Shown here piece by piece: positions 36,038 through 45,884 of a stretch of DNA of 64,000 bases (position 1 is the first letter of the stretch; each line of letters opens with the position of its first letter). Made by a program: the position numbers and the translations under genes. The stretch is from an uncultured Spirochaetota bacterium (GTDB taxonomy: Bacteria > Spirochaetota > Spirochaetia > Treponematales > Rectinemataceae). Where the stretch lies: assembly GCA_903821875.1 (NCBI GenBank), contig CAIJMU010000057.1, forward strand, positions 1-64,000. The letters are read 5' to 3'. The notes beneath the pieces were generated by a model. It saw nothing but the letters and a program-made list of their open reading frames with translations. It did not search any database and was not told the origin of the DNA.

Positions 36038-36975
36038 TCGCGGAGCCCCCTGCCCGTCAGGTCGATGAACACATCCTCGAGGCTGCGCTTCCTCACCCTG
36101 AGCTCCTCGACATCCAGGGAGAGTTCCCGGGCGAGGGCGAGGACCCGCATGAAAGTGGAATCACCCTCCCTGGCCGCGATGACCAGCTTCCCGGCCTCCC
36201 TCGCGACCTCGAGGCCCTCGCCCTGGAGCCGCTCGACCAGTGTCTGTCCCCGTTCTCCGGCGTCCGTGGGGAGGCTGAGCTCAAGAAGACCCCCTGCCCC
36301 ACCCAGCTCCTTGAGCCGCCCTGGCGTGTCAACGACGAGAATGCGGCCCTGATCCATGATGGCTACGCGGTCTGAGAGCTTGTCCGCCTCCTCCATGTCG
36401 TGGGTGGTCAGGAGGATGGTGACCTCGTTCCGGATCGAGCGGAGGTAGTCGCGGACGAGGACCCGGCTCTGCGGATCAAGGCCGGCCTGGGGCTCGTCGA
36501 GGACGAGGAGCTCGGGCTCGTGGACGAGGGCGAGGGCGAGGTTGAGGCGGCGCTGCATGCCACCGGAGAGGGTCCGGGCTAGCCTGTTCCGCTTTTCGGC
36601 GAGGCCGAGGACCTCGAGGAGCTGCCCTGCCCGGAGGCGGGCCCGCGTGCCGGGCAGGTCGTACATCCTTGCCATGAAGACCAGCTGCTCCATGCAGGTC
36701 AGGGTATCCCAGACCATGATGGACTGGGGACAGAGACCGACAGAGCGGCCGGCTCCTGGAAGGCCCTGCCTCGTCGTAATCGTGATGGTTCCGGAATCAG
36801 GCTTCAGGAGACCGCAGAGCATGTTGATGGTCGTCGTCTTTCCAGCCCCATTGGGGCCGAGGAGGGCAAAGACCTCTCCCCGCCTGATCGACACTGAGAT
36901 CCCATCCACGGCGGTCACGGTGCCAAAGCGCCTGGAGAGAGCCTCGACCCTGACGATGTCAGCTGTCTCCGTCAC
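36034..36975 (-). CDS. ABC-2 type transporter ATP-binding protein
   Basis: About 313 residues with a canonical ABC ATPase: Walker A GPNGAGKTT, Q-loop LCPQS, signature LSGGMQRR, Walker B LLVLDEP, D-loop AGLD and switch His TTHDMEEAD, then a C-terminal extension typical of drug/lipid exporters. GTG 36975 has AAGGAGG upstream and was preferred to the longer frame. A 12-mer repeat (36240-36251) encodes GQT in the C-terminal extension, outside the catalytic core. Confidence 0.93.
   Translation of the reverse strand: MTETADIVRVEALSRRFGTVTAVDGISVSIRRGEVFALLGPNGAGKTTTINMLCGLLKPDSGTITITTRQGLPGAGRSVGLCPQSIMVWDTLTCMEQLVFMARMYDLPGTRARLRAGQLLEVLGLAEKRNRLARTLSGGMQRRLNLALALVHEPELLVLDEPQAGLDPQSRVLVRDYLRSIRNEVTILLTTHDMEEADKLSDRVAIMDQGRILVVDTPGRLKELGGAGGLLELSLPTDAGERGQTLVERLQGEGLEVAREAGKLVIAAREGDSTFMRVLALARELSLDVEELRVRKRSLEDVFIDLTGRGLRE
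36240..36251 (-). repeat. 12-mer repeat inside ABC ATPase gene
   Basis: Perfect GTGTCTGTCCCC on the plus strand; read as RGQTL in the gene sense. Confidence 0.85.
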
Positions 36976-36991
36976 TTCGCGCCTCCTTATC

Positions 36992-39115
36992 CTACTTGCA
37001 CTCCTCGACCGCCGGTCCCGCGAACTGGGATTCGTGGAGCTCCGCATAGAAGCCGCACTTCGCGATCAGCTCTTCGTGCGTGCCCTGCTCCACGATCGAG
37101 CCCGAGTCCATGACAAGTATGAGTTCCGCGTCGCGGATTGTCGACAGCCTGTGGGCGATCACGAAGCTCGTCCGTCCCTCCATCAGTGTGGTCATGGCCT
37201 TCCTGATGAGGACCTCGGTGCGCGTATCCACCGAGCTCGTAGCCTCGTCGAGGATGAGGATGGCTGGGTCGGCCAGGATGGCCCTCGCGATCGTGAGGAG
37301 CTGGCGCTGGCCCTGGGAGATGTTGCCTGCCTCCTCGTCGAGGACCGTGTCATAGCCCAGGGGAAGGGCACGGATGAAGTGGTCGGCGTAGGCTGCCTTG
37401 GCAGCGCTGTGGATATCCTTTTCGGTCGCGCCTTCGCGGCCGTAGGCAATGTTGTCGCGGATGGTGCCGGTGAAGAGCCAGGTGTCCTGGAGCACCATGC
37501 CGAAGAGACCCCGGAGGCCACGCCGCGGCATCTCGCGGATATCCCTGCCGTCGATCAGGACCGCGCCGGCATCGATTTCACGGAAGCGCATGAGGAGGTT
37601 GACCAGGGTGGTCTTGCCCGCTCCCGTGGGACCGACGATGGCGATCATGTGGCCCGGGCGGGCATCGAGGGACAGGCCCTCGATGAGTGGCTTGTCGGCC
37701 ACGTAGCGGAAGGACAGGCCCTCCACCCTGACATGGCCGGACACCGGCGAAGGAAGCGCCGCCCCTGGCCTGTCAGAGGCCTCCTCCGCCTCATCGAGGA
37801 CCTCGAAGACGCGCTCGGCACAGGCCAGGGTCGACTGGATCACGTTGGCGATGTTCGCTGTCTGGGCGATGGGCTGGGCGAAGGAGCGCGAGTACTGGAT
37901 GAAGGCGGTGATGCCTCCAATTGTGAGCTTTCCCTTGGTGAGCCACAGGCCGCCCACGACCGATATGAGCACATAGCCGAGGTTGCCTATGAAGTTCATG
38001 AGGGGGAACATCACCCCCGATATGAACTGGGCGCGCGACGAAGCGCTCCGGAGACGATCGTTGATGTCCCTGAACTTCTGGAGCGATCGCCTTTCGAGGC
38101 TGTAGGCCCGCACGATGGCGTGGCCCGAGTACATCTCCTCGATGTGGCCGGACAGGTCCCCGAGCTCCTTCTGCTGCTCCTTGAAGTATTTCTGCGAGCG
38201 CTTGGCAATAAGGACGGTGGCGACGACGTAGAGCGGGAGCGTCGCCAGCACGATGGCGGTGAGGAGGGGGCTGATCGTCAGCATCATGATGATGAAGCCC
38301 ACGAGCTGGATGACCGAGGTGATGGCCTGCACGATGCTCTGCTGGAGGGTCGTCGAGATGGTGTCGATGTCGTTGGTCACGCGCGACAGGAGGTCGCCGT
38401 GGGGCCGGCTGTCGAGGTAGGCCAGGGGGAGGCGGTCGATCTTGGACTGGGCCTCGCGCCTGAGCTTCGAGACCGTGTCCTGGGCGACCGTGGACATCAC
38501 CCACTGGGTAATGAACATGAAGACCGAGGACAGGGCGTAGAGGGCAAGGAGGAAAAGGAGTATGGAACCAATTGCTGCATAATCGATCCTGCCGCCGGTC
38601 TCGCGTATCGCACGCACCGCATCGGCCATCTGCTCGGGGGTGAAACCGGGCTTTGCCCCGGGAGCCGCGGGCATCTTCCCGGACAGGGCGGCGAGCTTCT
38701 CCACGATGGCGGCGCGCTCGTTGTCGTCCCTGGCCTCGGCCAGGGGCGTGATCCCGAGCTGCGACAGCGTGGGGCCAGCCTTCTCGGAGAGCTTTCCGAT
38801 GCGGTCGAGGGTCATGCGGGCGATGAAGGCGTCCTTGAGCTTGTCCATGGCATGGCCCTGGATCTTGGGCGACACGACCTGGAAGGACATCGAGGCTATG
38901 GCCAGGAGGACGACAGCCACAAGGCGCGGCGCGTGGGGACGGAGGTAGCCCAGGAGGCGTTTGAACGTCGCGCCGAAATCCTTGGGCTTCTGCCCGCCAG
39001 CGCCCATGTGCCCCATGGGGCCGCCAAATCCGGGACCGCCACCATCACGACGCGCCCCGGGTCCCACGACCGGGCCGGGGGATCCGGAGGAACGCTTCGA
39101 ACTGTTGTCGCTCAC
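36992..39115 (-). CDS. Heterodimeric ABC exporter subunit, catalytically competent half (TM288-like)
   Basis: 707 residues: a Gly/Pro-rich cytoplasmic N-terminus (1-45), exporter membrane domain (about 60-400) and NBD (about 450-690) with Walker A GPTGAGKTT, signature ISQGQRQ, Walker B LILDEATSSVD and switch His IAHRLS. Between the first two helices is an extracytoplasmic insertion of about 90 residues (100-185) not present in standard MsbA-type exporters. It overlaps its partner gene by four bases. Probably a multidrug or lipid exporter of the TM287/288 kind. Confidence 0.92.
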   Translation of the reverse strand: MSDNSSKRSSGSPGPVVGPGARRDGGGPGFGGPMGHMGAGGQKPKDFGATFKRLLGYLRPHAPRLVAVVLLAIASMSFQVVSPKIQGHAMDKLKDAFIARMTLDRIGKLSEKAGPTLSQLGITPLAEARDDNERAAIVEKLAALSGKMPAAPGAKPGFTPEQMADAVRAIRETGGRIDYAAIGSILLFLLALYALSSVFMFITQWVMSTVAQDTVSKLRREAQSKIDRLPLAYLDSRPHGDLLSRVTNDIDTISTTLQQSIVQAITSVIQLVGFIIMMLTISPLLTAIVLATLPLYVVATVLIAKRSQKYFKEQQKELGDLSGHIEEMYSGHAIVRAYSLERRSLQKFRDINDRLRSASSRAQFISGVMFPLMNFIGNLGYVLISVVGGLWLTKGKLTIGGITAFIQYSRSFAQPIAQTANIANVIQSTLACAERVFEVLDEAEEASDRPGAALPSPVSGHVRVEGLSFRYVADKPLIEGLSLDARPGHMIAIVGPTGAGKTTLVNLLMRFREIDAGAVLIDGRDIREMPRRGLRGLFGMVLQDTWLFTGTIRDNIAYGREGATEKDIHSAAKAAYADHFIRALPLGYDTVLDEEAGNISQGQRQLLTIARAILADPAILILDEATSSVDTRTEVLIRKAMTTLMEGRTSFVIAHRLSTIRDAELILVMDSGSIVEQGTHEELIAKCGFYAELHESQFAGPAVEECK

Positions 39116-40842
39116 GCCAGCCTCTCTTCCGACAGCTGCGAGGCGGCTATCTCATGGTACACGGGACAGGAGGCAAGGAGCTCGCGATGCGTACCTGTCC
39201 CCACGATCTGGCCATCCTCCATCACGATGATTCGATCGGCATCCATGACCGTTCCCACGCGCTGGGCTACCACGATGACGGTCGCCTTTCCCGTCACCTC
39301 CTTCAACCGCGCGCGGAGCCGCGAGTCGGTGCGGAAGTCGAGGGCCGAGAAGCAGTCGTCGAAGAGGTAGATTTCCGGTTTCCGGGCGATGGCCCGGGCG
39401 ATGGAGAGGCGCTGTTTCTGTCCACCGGAGAGGTCGAGACCGCCCTGGGCTACCTCGTGCTCATAGCCGCCCTCGATGGTATCGATGAACTCTGTGGCCT
39501 GGGCGATCTCCGAGGCCTTCCGCACGGCGTCCTGGTCGACACCCTCGGTGCCGAGGCGGACATTGTCAGCGATGGACATCGAAAAGAGGATGGGCTTCTG
39601 CGGAACGTAGCCGATGCGGGCGCGGAGCCCGTCCTGGGCCATCTCCCGGACGTCGATGCCGTCCACGAGGACCTGCCCCGAGTCAGCGTCATAGAAACGG
39701 GCGACGAGCTTGGCTATCGTCGACTTGCCCGAACCGGTGGAACCGATTATGGCCGTCACCTCCCCGGGCGCGGCCCGGAAGGAGACACCCTCGATGGCTG
39801 CCTGCTCCGCACCGTGGTAGCGGAAGGTCACATTCCGGAACTCTACGGTCGCCCGGTCGGCCGCCCCAGGGGCCTTCGGCACCGCGGGATCGGAGATGGT
39901 CGGCTCCGTGCCGAGGACCTCGTCGATGCGGACAGCCGCAGCCTGGGCCCTCGGCACCATGATGAACATCATGGCGAACATCATGAAGGACATGAGGATC
40001 ATGAAGGAGTACTGGATGAAGGCCATGAGGGAGCCTATCTCCATCTCGCCCGAGTCGATGCGGATGATGCCGAACCAGAGCAGGGCAAGGCTCGCCGCGC
40101 TCATGATGAACATGATCGAGGGCATCATGACGGCCATGAGCCGGTTGACCTTGATGTAGGTGCTGGTGAGCTCGGCGTTGGCCTCCTCGAAGCGCTGGCG
40201 CTCCCGATCCTCGCGGTTGAAGGCGCGGACGACGCGGACACCCGTGAGGGCCTCGCGGAGGACGAGGTTGATGCGGTCGATCTTGCCCTGGATCGAGCGG
40301 AAGAGGGGCAGGGCCTTCATAAAGACCACTCCGATGAGGATGCCGAGCACCGGTATGACCGCCGCGAGGACCCAGGTGAGGGAGCGGTCCTTGGATAGTG
40401 CCATCACCAGTCCACCGACAGCCATGATCGGCGCGCCGACCATCATGCGGAGGGCCATGAGGGTTACCGTCTGGACCTGTGTGACGTCGTTGGTGCTCCG
40501 CGTGATGAGGGTGGAGGCACCAAAGCGGTCGAACTCGTCGAGGGAGAAGGATTCGACTCGTCCAAAGATCGCTTCGCGGATGGCAGCCCCGAAACCCGCA
40601 CTCGCCTTTGATCCGAGCCAGCTTGCCAGGATGGCGGAAAGGATCGAGGCCCCGGTGACGAGGAGCATCAGGGCTCCCGTCGACAGGATGCGGGTTGTGT
40701 CCCCGTTCATCACGCCCTTGTCGATGATGTCGGCCATCAGCGTCGGCAGGTAGAGGTCTGCGATGGTCTGCCCGAAAACGAGGAGGAGAACGAGGATTAT
40801 TTCAGTTTTCCAGGGCGCCAGGAAACGCGCCAGTTTGAGCAT
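39112..40842 (-). CDS. Heterodimeric ABC exporter subunit with degenerate site (TM287-like)
   Basis: About 576 residues: six-helix exporter domain and NBD with Walker A GSTGSGKST and signature LSGGQKQ, but Walker B reads YLFDDCFSALD with Asp instead of the catalytic Glu, and the switch position is VAQRVG (Gln for His). This is the expected degenerate partner in TM287/288-type heterodimers. ATG 40842 has AAAGGA upstream; the 28 codons before it are not conserved in style. First gene of a four-gene ABC run down to 34910. Confidence 0.92.
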   Translation of the reverse strand: MLKLARFLAPWKTEIILVLLLVFGQTIADLYLPTLMADIIDKGVMNGDTTRILSTGALMLLVTGASILSAILASWLGSKASAGFGAAIREAIFGRVESFSLDEFDRFGASTLITRSTNDVTQVQTVTLMALRMMVGAPIMAVGGLVMALSKDRSLTWVLAAVIPVLGILIGVVFMKALPLFRSIQGKIDRINLVLREALTGVRVVRAFNREDRERQRFEEANAELTSTYIKVNRLMAVMMPSIMFIMSAASLALLWFGIIRIDSGEMEIGSLMAFIQYSFMILMSFMMFAMMFIMVPRAQAAAVRIDEVLGTEPTISDPAVPKAPGAADRATVEFRNVTFRYHGAEQAAIEGVSFRAAPGEVTAIIGSTGSGKSTIAKLVARFYDADSGQVLVDGIDVREMAQDGLRARIGYVPQKPILFSMSIADNVRLGTEGVDQDAVRKASEIAQATEFIDTIEGGYEHEVAQGGLDLSGGQKQRLSIARAIARKPEIYLFDDCFSALDFRTDSRLRARLKEVTGKATVIVVAQRVGTVMDADRIIVMEDGQIVGTGTHRELLASCPVYHEIAASQLSEERLA

Positions 40843-41001
40843 GGAAGGTCCTTTCGCCCAGGTCAGGGCGCGATGGATCCGTCCGGAATCGAGTGCCGCC
40901 CTGCGAGCCCGTGATGCGGATGTCACAGTGCATGATCCGGGCCGGAAGGGTCAAGCTTTGGACCTTGCGCAGGAATGAAGGAAGGTCATAATGGAGCCAT
41001 G

Positions 41002-42033
41002 ATGTCACGCGGTTTGCGCCTTTGGCTCGGAATGGCCGGCGCCCTCCTCCCTTGGATCCTTGCCCCCTCCGCTGCCGATGAGCGCATCCTCATGCGGATT
41101 TCCGTGGAAAACGTGGCCAGCCACTTCCAGGCCCGGACAGTCCAGCGCTTTTCCGAGATCCTTTCAGCCAGGTCGGGGGGGACCATCCTCGTGGACTACA
41201 GGCCGGTAGCCCGTTTCTTCCGGGACGCGGATGTCGCGGCGGCCCTTGCACGGGGAGATGTCGAGATGGCTGTCCCCGGCATCTGGCAGTTCGACCGGAA
41301 CATCCCCGACACAGCCGCCCTCATGCTCCCCTCGGTCTACGCCCGCCCTACCGAAATGATGCGCGCCCTGGTGGACGGGCCCCTCGGCTCAAGCCTCAAC
41401 GGAGCCATCGAGAAGGGCCTCGATGTGAAGGTGCTGGGCAAATGGCTCGATCTGGGCTACGGGCAACTCTTCGGGGTCGGCACAGCCATCACCCGCATTT
41501 CCGACATCAAGGGTCGCACCATCCGGGTTGCCGGTGGAAGGGGAAACGAGGAGCGCATCCGCAGCCTGGGAGCCTCCCCGGTATCCATACCCTCCCCCGA
41601 TCTTCCCAATTACCTCGGGAAGGGCCTCGTCGACGGCATCCTCTCGACCTTCGAGACCGTAGACTCGGCCGGACTCGACGGCCTGGGGCTCCGCAGCGCC
41701 CTCGAGGACAATGAGTACTATCCCTTCTACGTCCCCCTCCTGTCCTCGGCCTTCTGGAAGCGCCTTACACCGGCCCAGCGGAGCCTGGTGACCTCGGCCT
41801 GGGACGAGGTCATCGGCCCCGCACGCGAGGAGGCCCGCGCAGCGCAGACGGCAGCCCGTGCCCGCCTAGTCGAGCGCGGCATGCGCGTGACTGTCCCCTC
41901 TCCCTCCGAGACCGAGGCTACCCGGATTTCGCTCATATCCCAGGAAGACGGGATGGCGAGCCGGCTGGGGGTGACGCCAGCCATCCTGACCCTCCTTCGG
42001 GAGCAGCTGGCAAGGCTGAAAACAGATCGATGA
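41002..42033 (+). CDS. TRAP-type (DctP-like) periplasmic binding protein without transporter genes
   Basis: About 343 residues: signal peptide (GLRLWLGMAGALLPWILAPSAA), then a DctP fold (HFQARTVQRFSEILSARSGG ... ISDIKGRTIRVAGGRGNEERIRSLGASPVSIPSPDL ... AWDEVIGPAREEARAAQ). No DctQ/DctM membrane genes are adjacent. Its stop overlaps the start of the kinase gene (ATGA), so it more likely feeds ligand information to that kinase than transport. Start chosen at ATG 41002 with GGAG five bases upstream; ATG 40999 is equally possible. Confidence 0.88.
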   Translation: MSRGLRLWLGMAGALLPWILAPSAADERILMRISVENVASHFQARTVQRFSEILSARSGGTILVDYRPVARFFRDADVAAALARGDVEMAVPGIWQFDRNIPDTAALMLPSVYARPTEMMRALVDGPLGSSLNGAIEKGLDVKVLGKWLDLGYGQLFGVGTAITRISDIKGRTIRVAGGRGNEERIRSLGASPVSIPSPDLPNYLGKGLVDGILSTFETVDSAGLDGLGLRSALEDNEYYPFYVPLLSSAFWKRLTPAQRSLVTSAWDEVIGPAREEARAAQTAARARLVERGMRVTVPSPSETEATRISLISQEDGMASRLGVTPAILTLLREQLARLKTDR

Positions 42034-43502
42034 AACAGCGGGCCCGGCGCCTGGGGCTCCTTTCCCTGGGGAGCACAGCTGCGCTTTTCACCATCCTCCT
42101 CCTTGGCGTAAAAAACCTCTCCGAATCTACAGCTGCCTTCCAGGACATCAAGAACGGCACCTCGAAGGAGGTCCTCTTCGAGTCAGAACTGCTGGCCCAG
42201 TCCCTCGACGGTACCCTGGAAATCTACGACCTCATTCTCGACAGCCAGTCCGGGCAATTCGATGCAGGCAGCAGCACTGTCGCATCCCTGGACCTGCGCC
42301 AACTCCTTCGCCACCTCCCCACGGCGATACAGGCCCTCATCCTGGACGGCTCAGGAGGCATTGTAGCCACGCCCCCAGGCCAGGCCCGATTCCAGATCGG
42401 CGTTTCACCTGACAAGCTGGACCGCATCGCCCTGGAAGGGGGCATCGCGTACCTCGTCACGGACTACGGAGAGGCGAGGACTCCGATCCTCGCCGCGATC
42501 AAGCCCATCGGCATGGGCGAACGGACTGCTTTCATAGTCGTCCTGTTCAGCGGCAGTGCCTCTGCGAACCGCCTCCGGCTCCTCCTGAAAGCGGGATCCA
42601 GCAGCGTATCAATCATCGACGGGGACGGCAGGCAGTTCATTGAAGAGGGGAACAAGGAACTTGCGGAGGGCCGCGAGGTCATCGTCTCCGAAACAGCCCT
42701 TGCCTCGCATCCAGTCCGGATCCGGGTAGCGCGCGACATCGGTGGCGAACTCAAGGCCTGGGAACGCCGCCAGGCCTGGCAGCTGGGCCTGACCGGGAGC
42801 CTTGCGCTGATCGCGGCGTCCGTTTCGGTGGGAGCCCTCTTCCTCAGCAGGAGGGCCCGGAGAGCCGGAGAACTCGAGGAGGAACTCAGTGCCCGTGCTC
42901 TCCTCTTCCATGAGGTGAACCACAGGGTCAAGAACAACCTCGCGACTGTCCAGGCCATACTCGCGCTGAGCGAAAACGAGCTCGAGGGAGCAGACCCACG
43001 ATCCGCCCTGGTGCTCAAGGAAGCCTCCGAAAAGGTCCGTTCCATCAGCATGCTCCACGAGCAGCTCTACAAGCGGCGCTCTCTGTCCTCCATCGACCTC
43101 GGGGACTACATCGCCGACCTCGTGGCCCTGCTCCGCGATTCCTATGCCAGGGACGAAAGGATCGATATCGAAGTGGCCGCCGATCCCGGCATCTCTGCAG
43201 CCCTGGACGCGGCGGTGCCGCTGGCCCTGATCGTCACCGAACTCGTCACCAATGCCTTCAAGCACGCTTTCCCCGTGGGCCGGAAGGGTCGAATCAGGAT
43301 TGCTGTCAGCAAGAGAGGAAATGGCTGCGAGATCCTGGTCGAGGACAACGGCGTCGGGCTGAACGATTTTTCGGGCGGTTTCGGCCATACCCTGATCGAA
43401 GGCATGATCGGGCAACTCGGCGGATCCATGCAACGCGACCTCTCCAGGCAGGGCCTCACTGTCAGGCTGACCGTCCCCTCCCTGGCCGACCTGAAGGACT
43501 GA
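42030..43502 (+). CDS. Membrane sensor histidine kinase (HisKA_2)
   Basis: 490 residues: N-terminal membrane helix (about 8-27), periplasmic sensor region (about 30-250, dCache-like by length and pattern but not clearly assignable), second helix (about 252-272), then HisKA_2 with H298 (FHEVNHRVKNNLATVQA) and an HATPase with VTELVTNAFKHAFP and EDNGVGL. Coupled to the TRAP-type binding protein, which probably presents ligand to the periplasmic domain. No response regulator is adjacent; the following gene is a chemoreceptor. Confidence 0.92.
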   Translation: MKQRARRLGLLSLGSTAALFTILLLGVKNLSESTAAFQDIKNGTSKEVLFESELLAQSLDGTLEIYDLILDSQSGQFDAGSSTVASLDLRQLLRHLPTAIQALILDGSGGIVATPPGQARFQIGVSPDKLDRIALEGGIAYLVTDYGEARTPILAAIKPIGMGERTAFIVVLFSGSASANRLRLLLKAGSSSVSIIDGDGRQFIEEGNKELAEGREVIVSETALASHPVRIRVARDIGGELKAWERRQAWQLGLTGSLALIAASVSVGALFLSRRARRAGELEEELSARALLFHEVNHRVKNNLATVQAILALSENELEGADPRSALVLKEASEKVRSISMLHEQLYKRRSLSSIDLGDYIADLVALLRDSYARDERIDIEVAADPGISAALDAAVPLALIVTELVTNAFKHAFPVGRKGRIRIAVSKRGNGCEILVEDNGVGLNDFSGGFGHTLIEGMIGQLGGSMQRDLSRQGLTVRLTVPSLADLKD

Positions 43503-43574
43503 ACATTCCTCCGTAGCCGCCATTTCATTCAGCCCGTCTTTCTGCGATACTTCCGGCATACCCTAGGAGGGCCC

Positions 43575-45836
43575 ATGTTCAGCATCCGCACGAAGCTCCT
43601 TCTCGCCATGGTGCTTGTAATAGGACTCGACCTCGCCTTTTTGACCGTCTACCTGGGTTCCGCAGGACGCGAGCGGGCCATGTTCCGCGAGCTGAATACC
43701 ATGGAAACACGGCGCAGCACCATTGCGGACCTTTCGCTTCAGGTTGCCAACCTGTGGCAGTTCCTCACCGACGCAAGCCTCACCCAGTCGGCCATAGCCG
43801 CGGACAAGGAAGGGAAGGCCTCCTACGACTCCGCGATGGCCGATCTCGACCGGCTCCGGAAACTGGAAACCGATCCCGCGCGCCTTTCGAAGCTCTCGGG
43901 CGTCTCGGGGAAGCTCCTGGATTTCTGGGCAGCGGGAACAAGGATGATAGGCAGCTACGCCAGCAGCAAAAAGGAAGGGGACTCGGTCATGGTCGATTTC
44001 GACTCCTTCGGCCGTGACCTCCTTTCCCTCCTCGATTCGCTGTCGAAGCCGATCGCCGAAAGGACCACGGCGCTCGAGCGGGATTTCACCTCCAGCCAGG
44101 ACAGGGACGTCATGGTGCTGGTGCTGCTCGCGCTCTTCTCGGTAACCTTCACGGCACTCGGGGGCTGGCTCTTCATCCGAAGGCTCACCGGGCCACTCCT
44201 GGGCACGGCAGCCACCCTGGAAAATCTGGCACGCTCCCACGGCAACCTCTCGACCACCCTGCCCGTCTCCGGCAAGGACGAGGTCGCCACCCTCGCCAGG
44301 AGCTTCAACTCCTTTGCCGCCAAGCTCCGCTCCATCCTCGTCAACGTCTCCGATCTCCTCCTCAAGAACCGCAAGCTCGCCGAGCAGCTGCAGGTCTCCG
44401 CGCGCCACTCCGCGGAATCGGTCTCCGACATTTCCGGCTCGGTCACCAACCTCACCGGCCACATGCTGAGCCTCGACGGATCCATCTCCTCGTCATCCTC
44501 GGCCATCGAGCAGATCATGGGCTCGATCCGCAACCTGGCCGTCCTCGTCGACCGCCAGTTCCAGGCCATCGAACGTTCGAGCGCCTCCATCGAAGAGATC
44601 ATGGCTTCGGTGGCCAATGTCGCGCGCATAGCCGACGCCCGTACCGCAGCGATCAACGACCTGGTCGACATGATACGGAACGGCGGCGACAAGGTGCAGG
44701 AGACCAATTCGATGATCGTCGAGATCGCCAAGAACGCGGACTCGATGATGGAAATGATCGACATAATTGACAACATCTCCAGCCAGACCAACCTCCTGGC
44801 CATGAACGCCGCCATCGAGGCCGCCCACGCAGGCGAGGCGGGCAAGGGCTTTGCGGTCGTCGCCGGCGAGATACGCCAGCTGGCGGAGGGCACCGGTGCG
44901 AACGCGGCCCAGATCGCCGCCTCGCTCCGGGTGACCACCGACCGCATCAGGCTCGCCGCGGACGCCGGCAACAAGAGCGAAGAAGCGCTGAATGTCATCA
45001 ACCGCGAGGTCGCCGAATTCGCCAAGGCCATGCACGAAGTCTCAGGCTCCATGAACGAGCTTTCCCAGGCGGGCCAGGAGATCCTGGAGTCCATCAGCAC
45101 CCTCGTCACGACGAGCGAGACCGTCAAGTCGACCTCCGGCGAGATCAATTCCGCTACCCAGAACATCCTCGAGTCCGTGCATTCGCTCAAGGGAATCTCG
45201 GCGAGCGCCCTCGGCGAAATCCACGGCGTTTCCACGGCAACCAAGTCCCTCGGCGTCGTCTCCCTCCAGGTCTCGGCCTTCGGCAACCAGAACAAGTACA
45301 ACAATTCCCTTCTGGCGATCGAGACGGCCAAGGTCGAGACCGGCATCAAGCAGGAAGCTTCCACGGAAGCCGTCAGCGTCGGCATCGACTGGTCGGATGT
45401 CCTGGGGGTCGGAATCACGGCCATGGACGACGAGCACAAGGAATTGTTCAAGCGCATCAACAAGCTCCTCGTGGCCCTCGTCGGCGACGAGGCAGGAAGC
45501 CAGACGGCCGACCTCGAGGCCATCGTGGAGTTCATCCGGCAGTACATCGATTTCCATTTCCGAGACGAGGAAAAACTCCTCCTGGCCGAGGGCTATCCCC
45601 GATACGACGCGCACCGCCAGCTCCATGCCTCCTACGAGGCCGAGTTCGCCGGCATCGGCAAGGAGCTCAAGGCCAAGGGCTTCTCTCCGGCCCTCCTCAT
45701 CCGCATCCAGGACAAGCTGGTCAACTGGCTCCTTGAGCATATAGCCCGGGTCGACACCGATTACGGAGCGTGGATCAACGCCAAGCGGGCGGGGATGCAG
45801 GTGCCAGGGAAGGGGCGCGGCGCAAGAAAGGCGTAG
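43575..45836 (+). CDS. Methyl-accepting chemotaxis protein with C-terminal bacteriohemerythrin domain
   Basis: 753 residues: membrane helix (about 8-28), periplasmic helical sensor (about 30-175), second helix (about 178-200), HAMP, MCP signalling domain with hairpin tip (NISSQTNLLAMNAAIEAAHA, about 397-416) and, at about 614-740, a bacteriohemerythrin domain with a full ligand set (MDDEHKELF, HFRDEE, AHRQLH, EHIARVD). Similar MCP-hemerythrin fusions (DcrH type) bind O2 and drive aerotactic or O2-avoidance behaviour. AGGAGG precedes the ATG. Implies a motile organism. Confidence 0.95.
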   Translation: MFSIRTKLLLAMVLVIGLDLAFLTVYLGSAGRERAMFRELNTMETRRSTIADLSLQVANLWQFLTDASLTQSAIAADKEGKASYDSAMADLDRLRKLETDPARLSKLSGVSGKLLDFWAAGTRMIGSYASSKKEGDSVMVDFDSFGRDLLSLLDSLSKPIAERTTALERDFTSSQDRDVMVLVLLALFSVTFTALGGWLFIRRLTGPLLGTAATLENLARSHGNLSTTLPVSGKDEVATLARSFNSFAAKLRSILVNVSDLLLKNRKLAEQLQVSARHSAESVSDISGSVTNLTGHMLSLDGSISSSSSAIEQIMGSIRNLAVLVDRQFQAIERSSASIEEIMASVANVARIADARTAAINDLVDMIRNGGDKVQETNSMIVEIAKNADSMMEMIDIIDNISSQTNLLAMNAAIEAAHAGEAGKGFAVVAGEIRQLAEGTGANAAQIAASLRVTTDRIRLAADAGNKSEEALNVINREVAEFAKAMHEVSGSMNELSQAGQEILESISTLVTTSETVKSTSGEINSATQNILESVHSLKGISASALGEIHGVSTATKSLGVVSLQVSAFGNQNKYNNSLLAIETAKVETGIKQEASTEAVSVGIDWSDVLGVGITAMDDEHKELFKRINKLLVALVGDEAGSQTADLEAIVEFIRQYIDFHFRDEEKLLLAEGYPRYDAHRQLHASYEAEFAGIGKELKAKGFSPALLIRIQDKLVNWLLEHIARVDTDYGAWINAKRAGMQVPGKGRGARKA

Positions 45837-45884
45837 CGCTGAGTAAGGCGAGGTTGCCCGCCCAGCCGTCCCTGGCCTTGCGGC

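Noticed and set aside
36725-36737. GGGGACAGAGAC, similar to the 12-mer
   Set aside because: It lies in the conserved Q-loop segment of the ABC ATPase (RSVGLCPQS) and is explained by protein coding; one mismatch.
36542-39370. 942-residue plus-strand open frame
   Set aside because: It lies antisense to an ABC ATPase and an ABC exporter with full motifs; composition is the Arg/Gly/His/Asp-rich style of shadow frames in GC-rich DNA.
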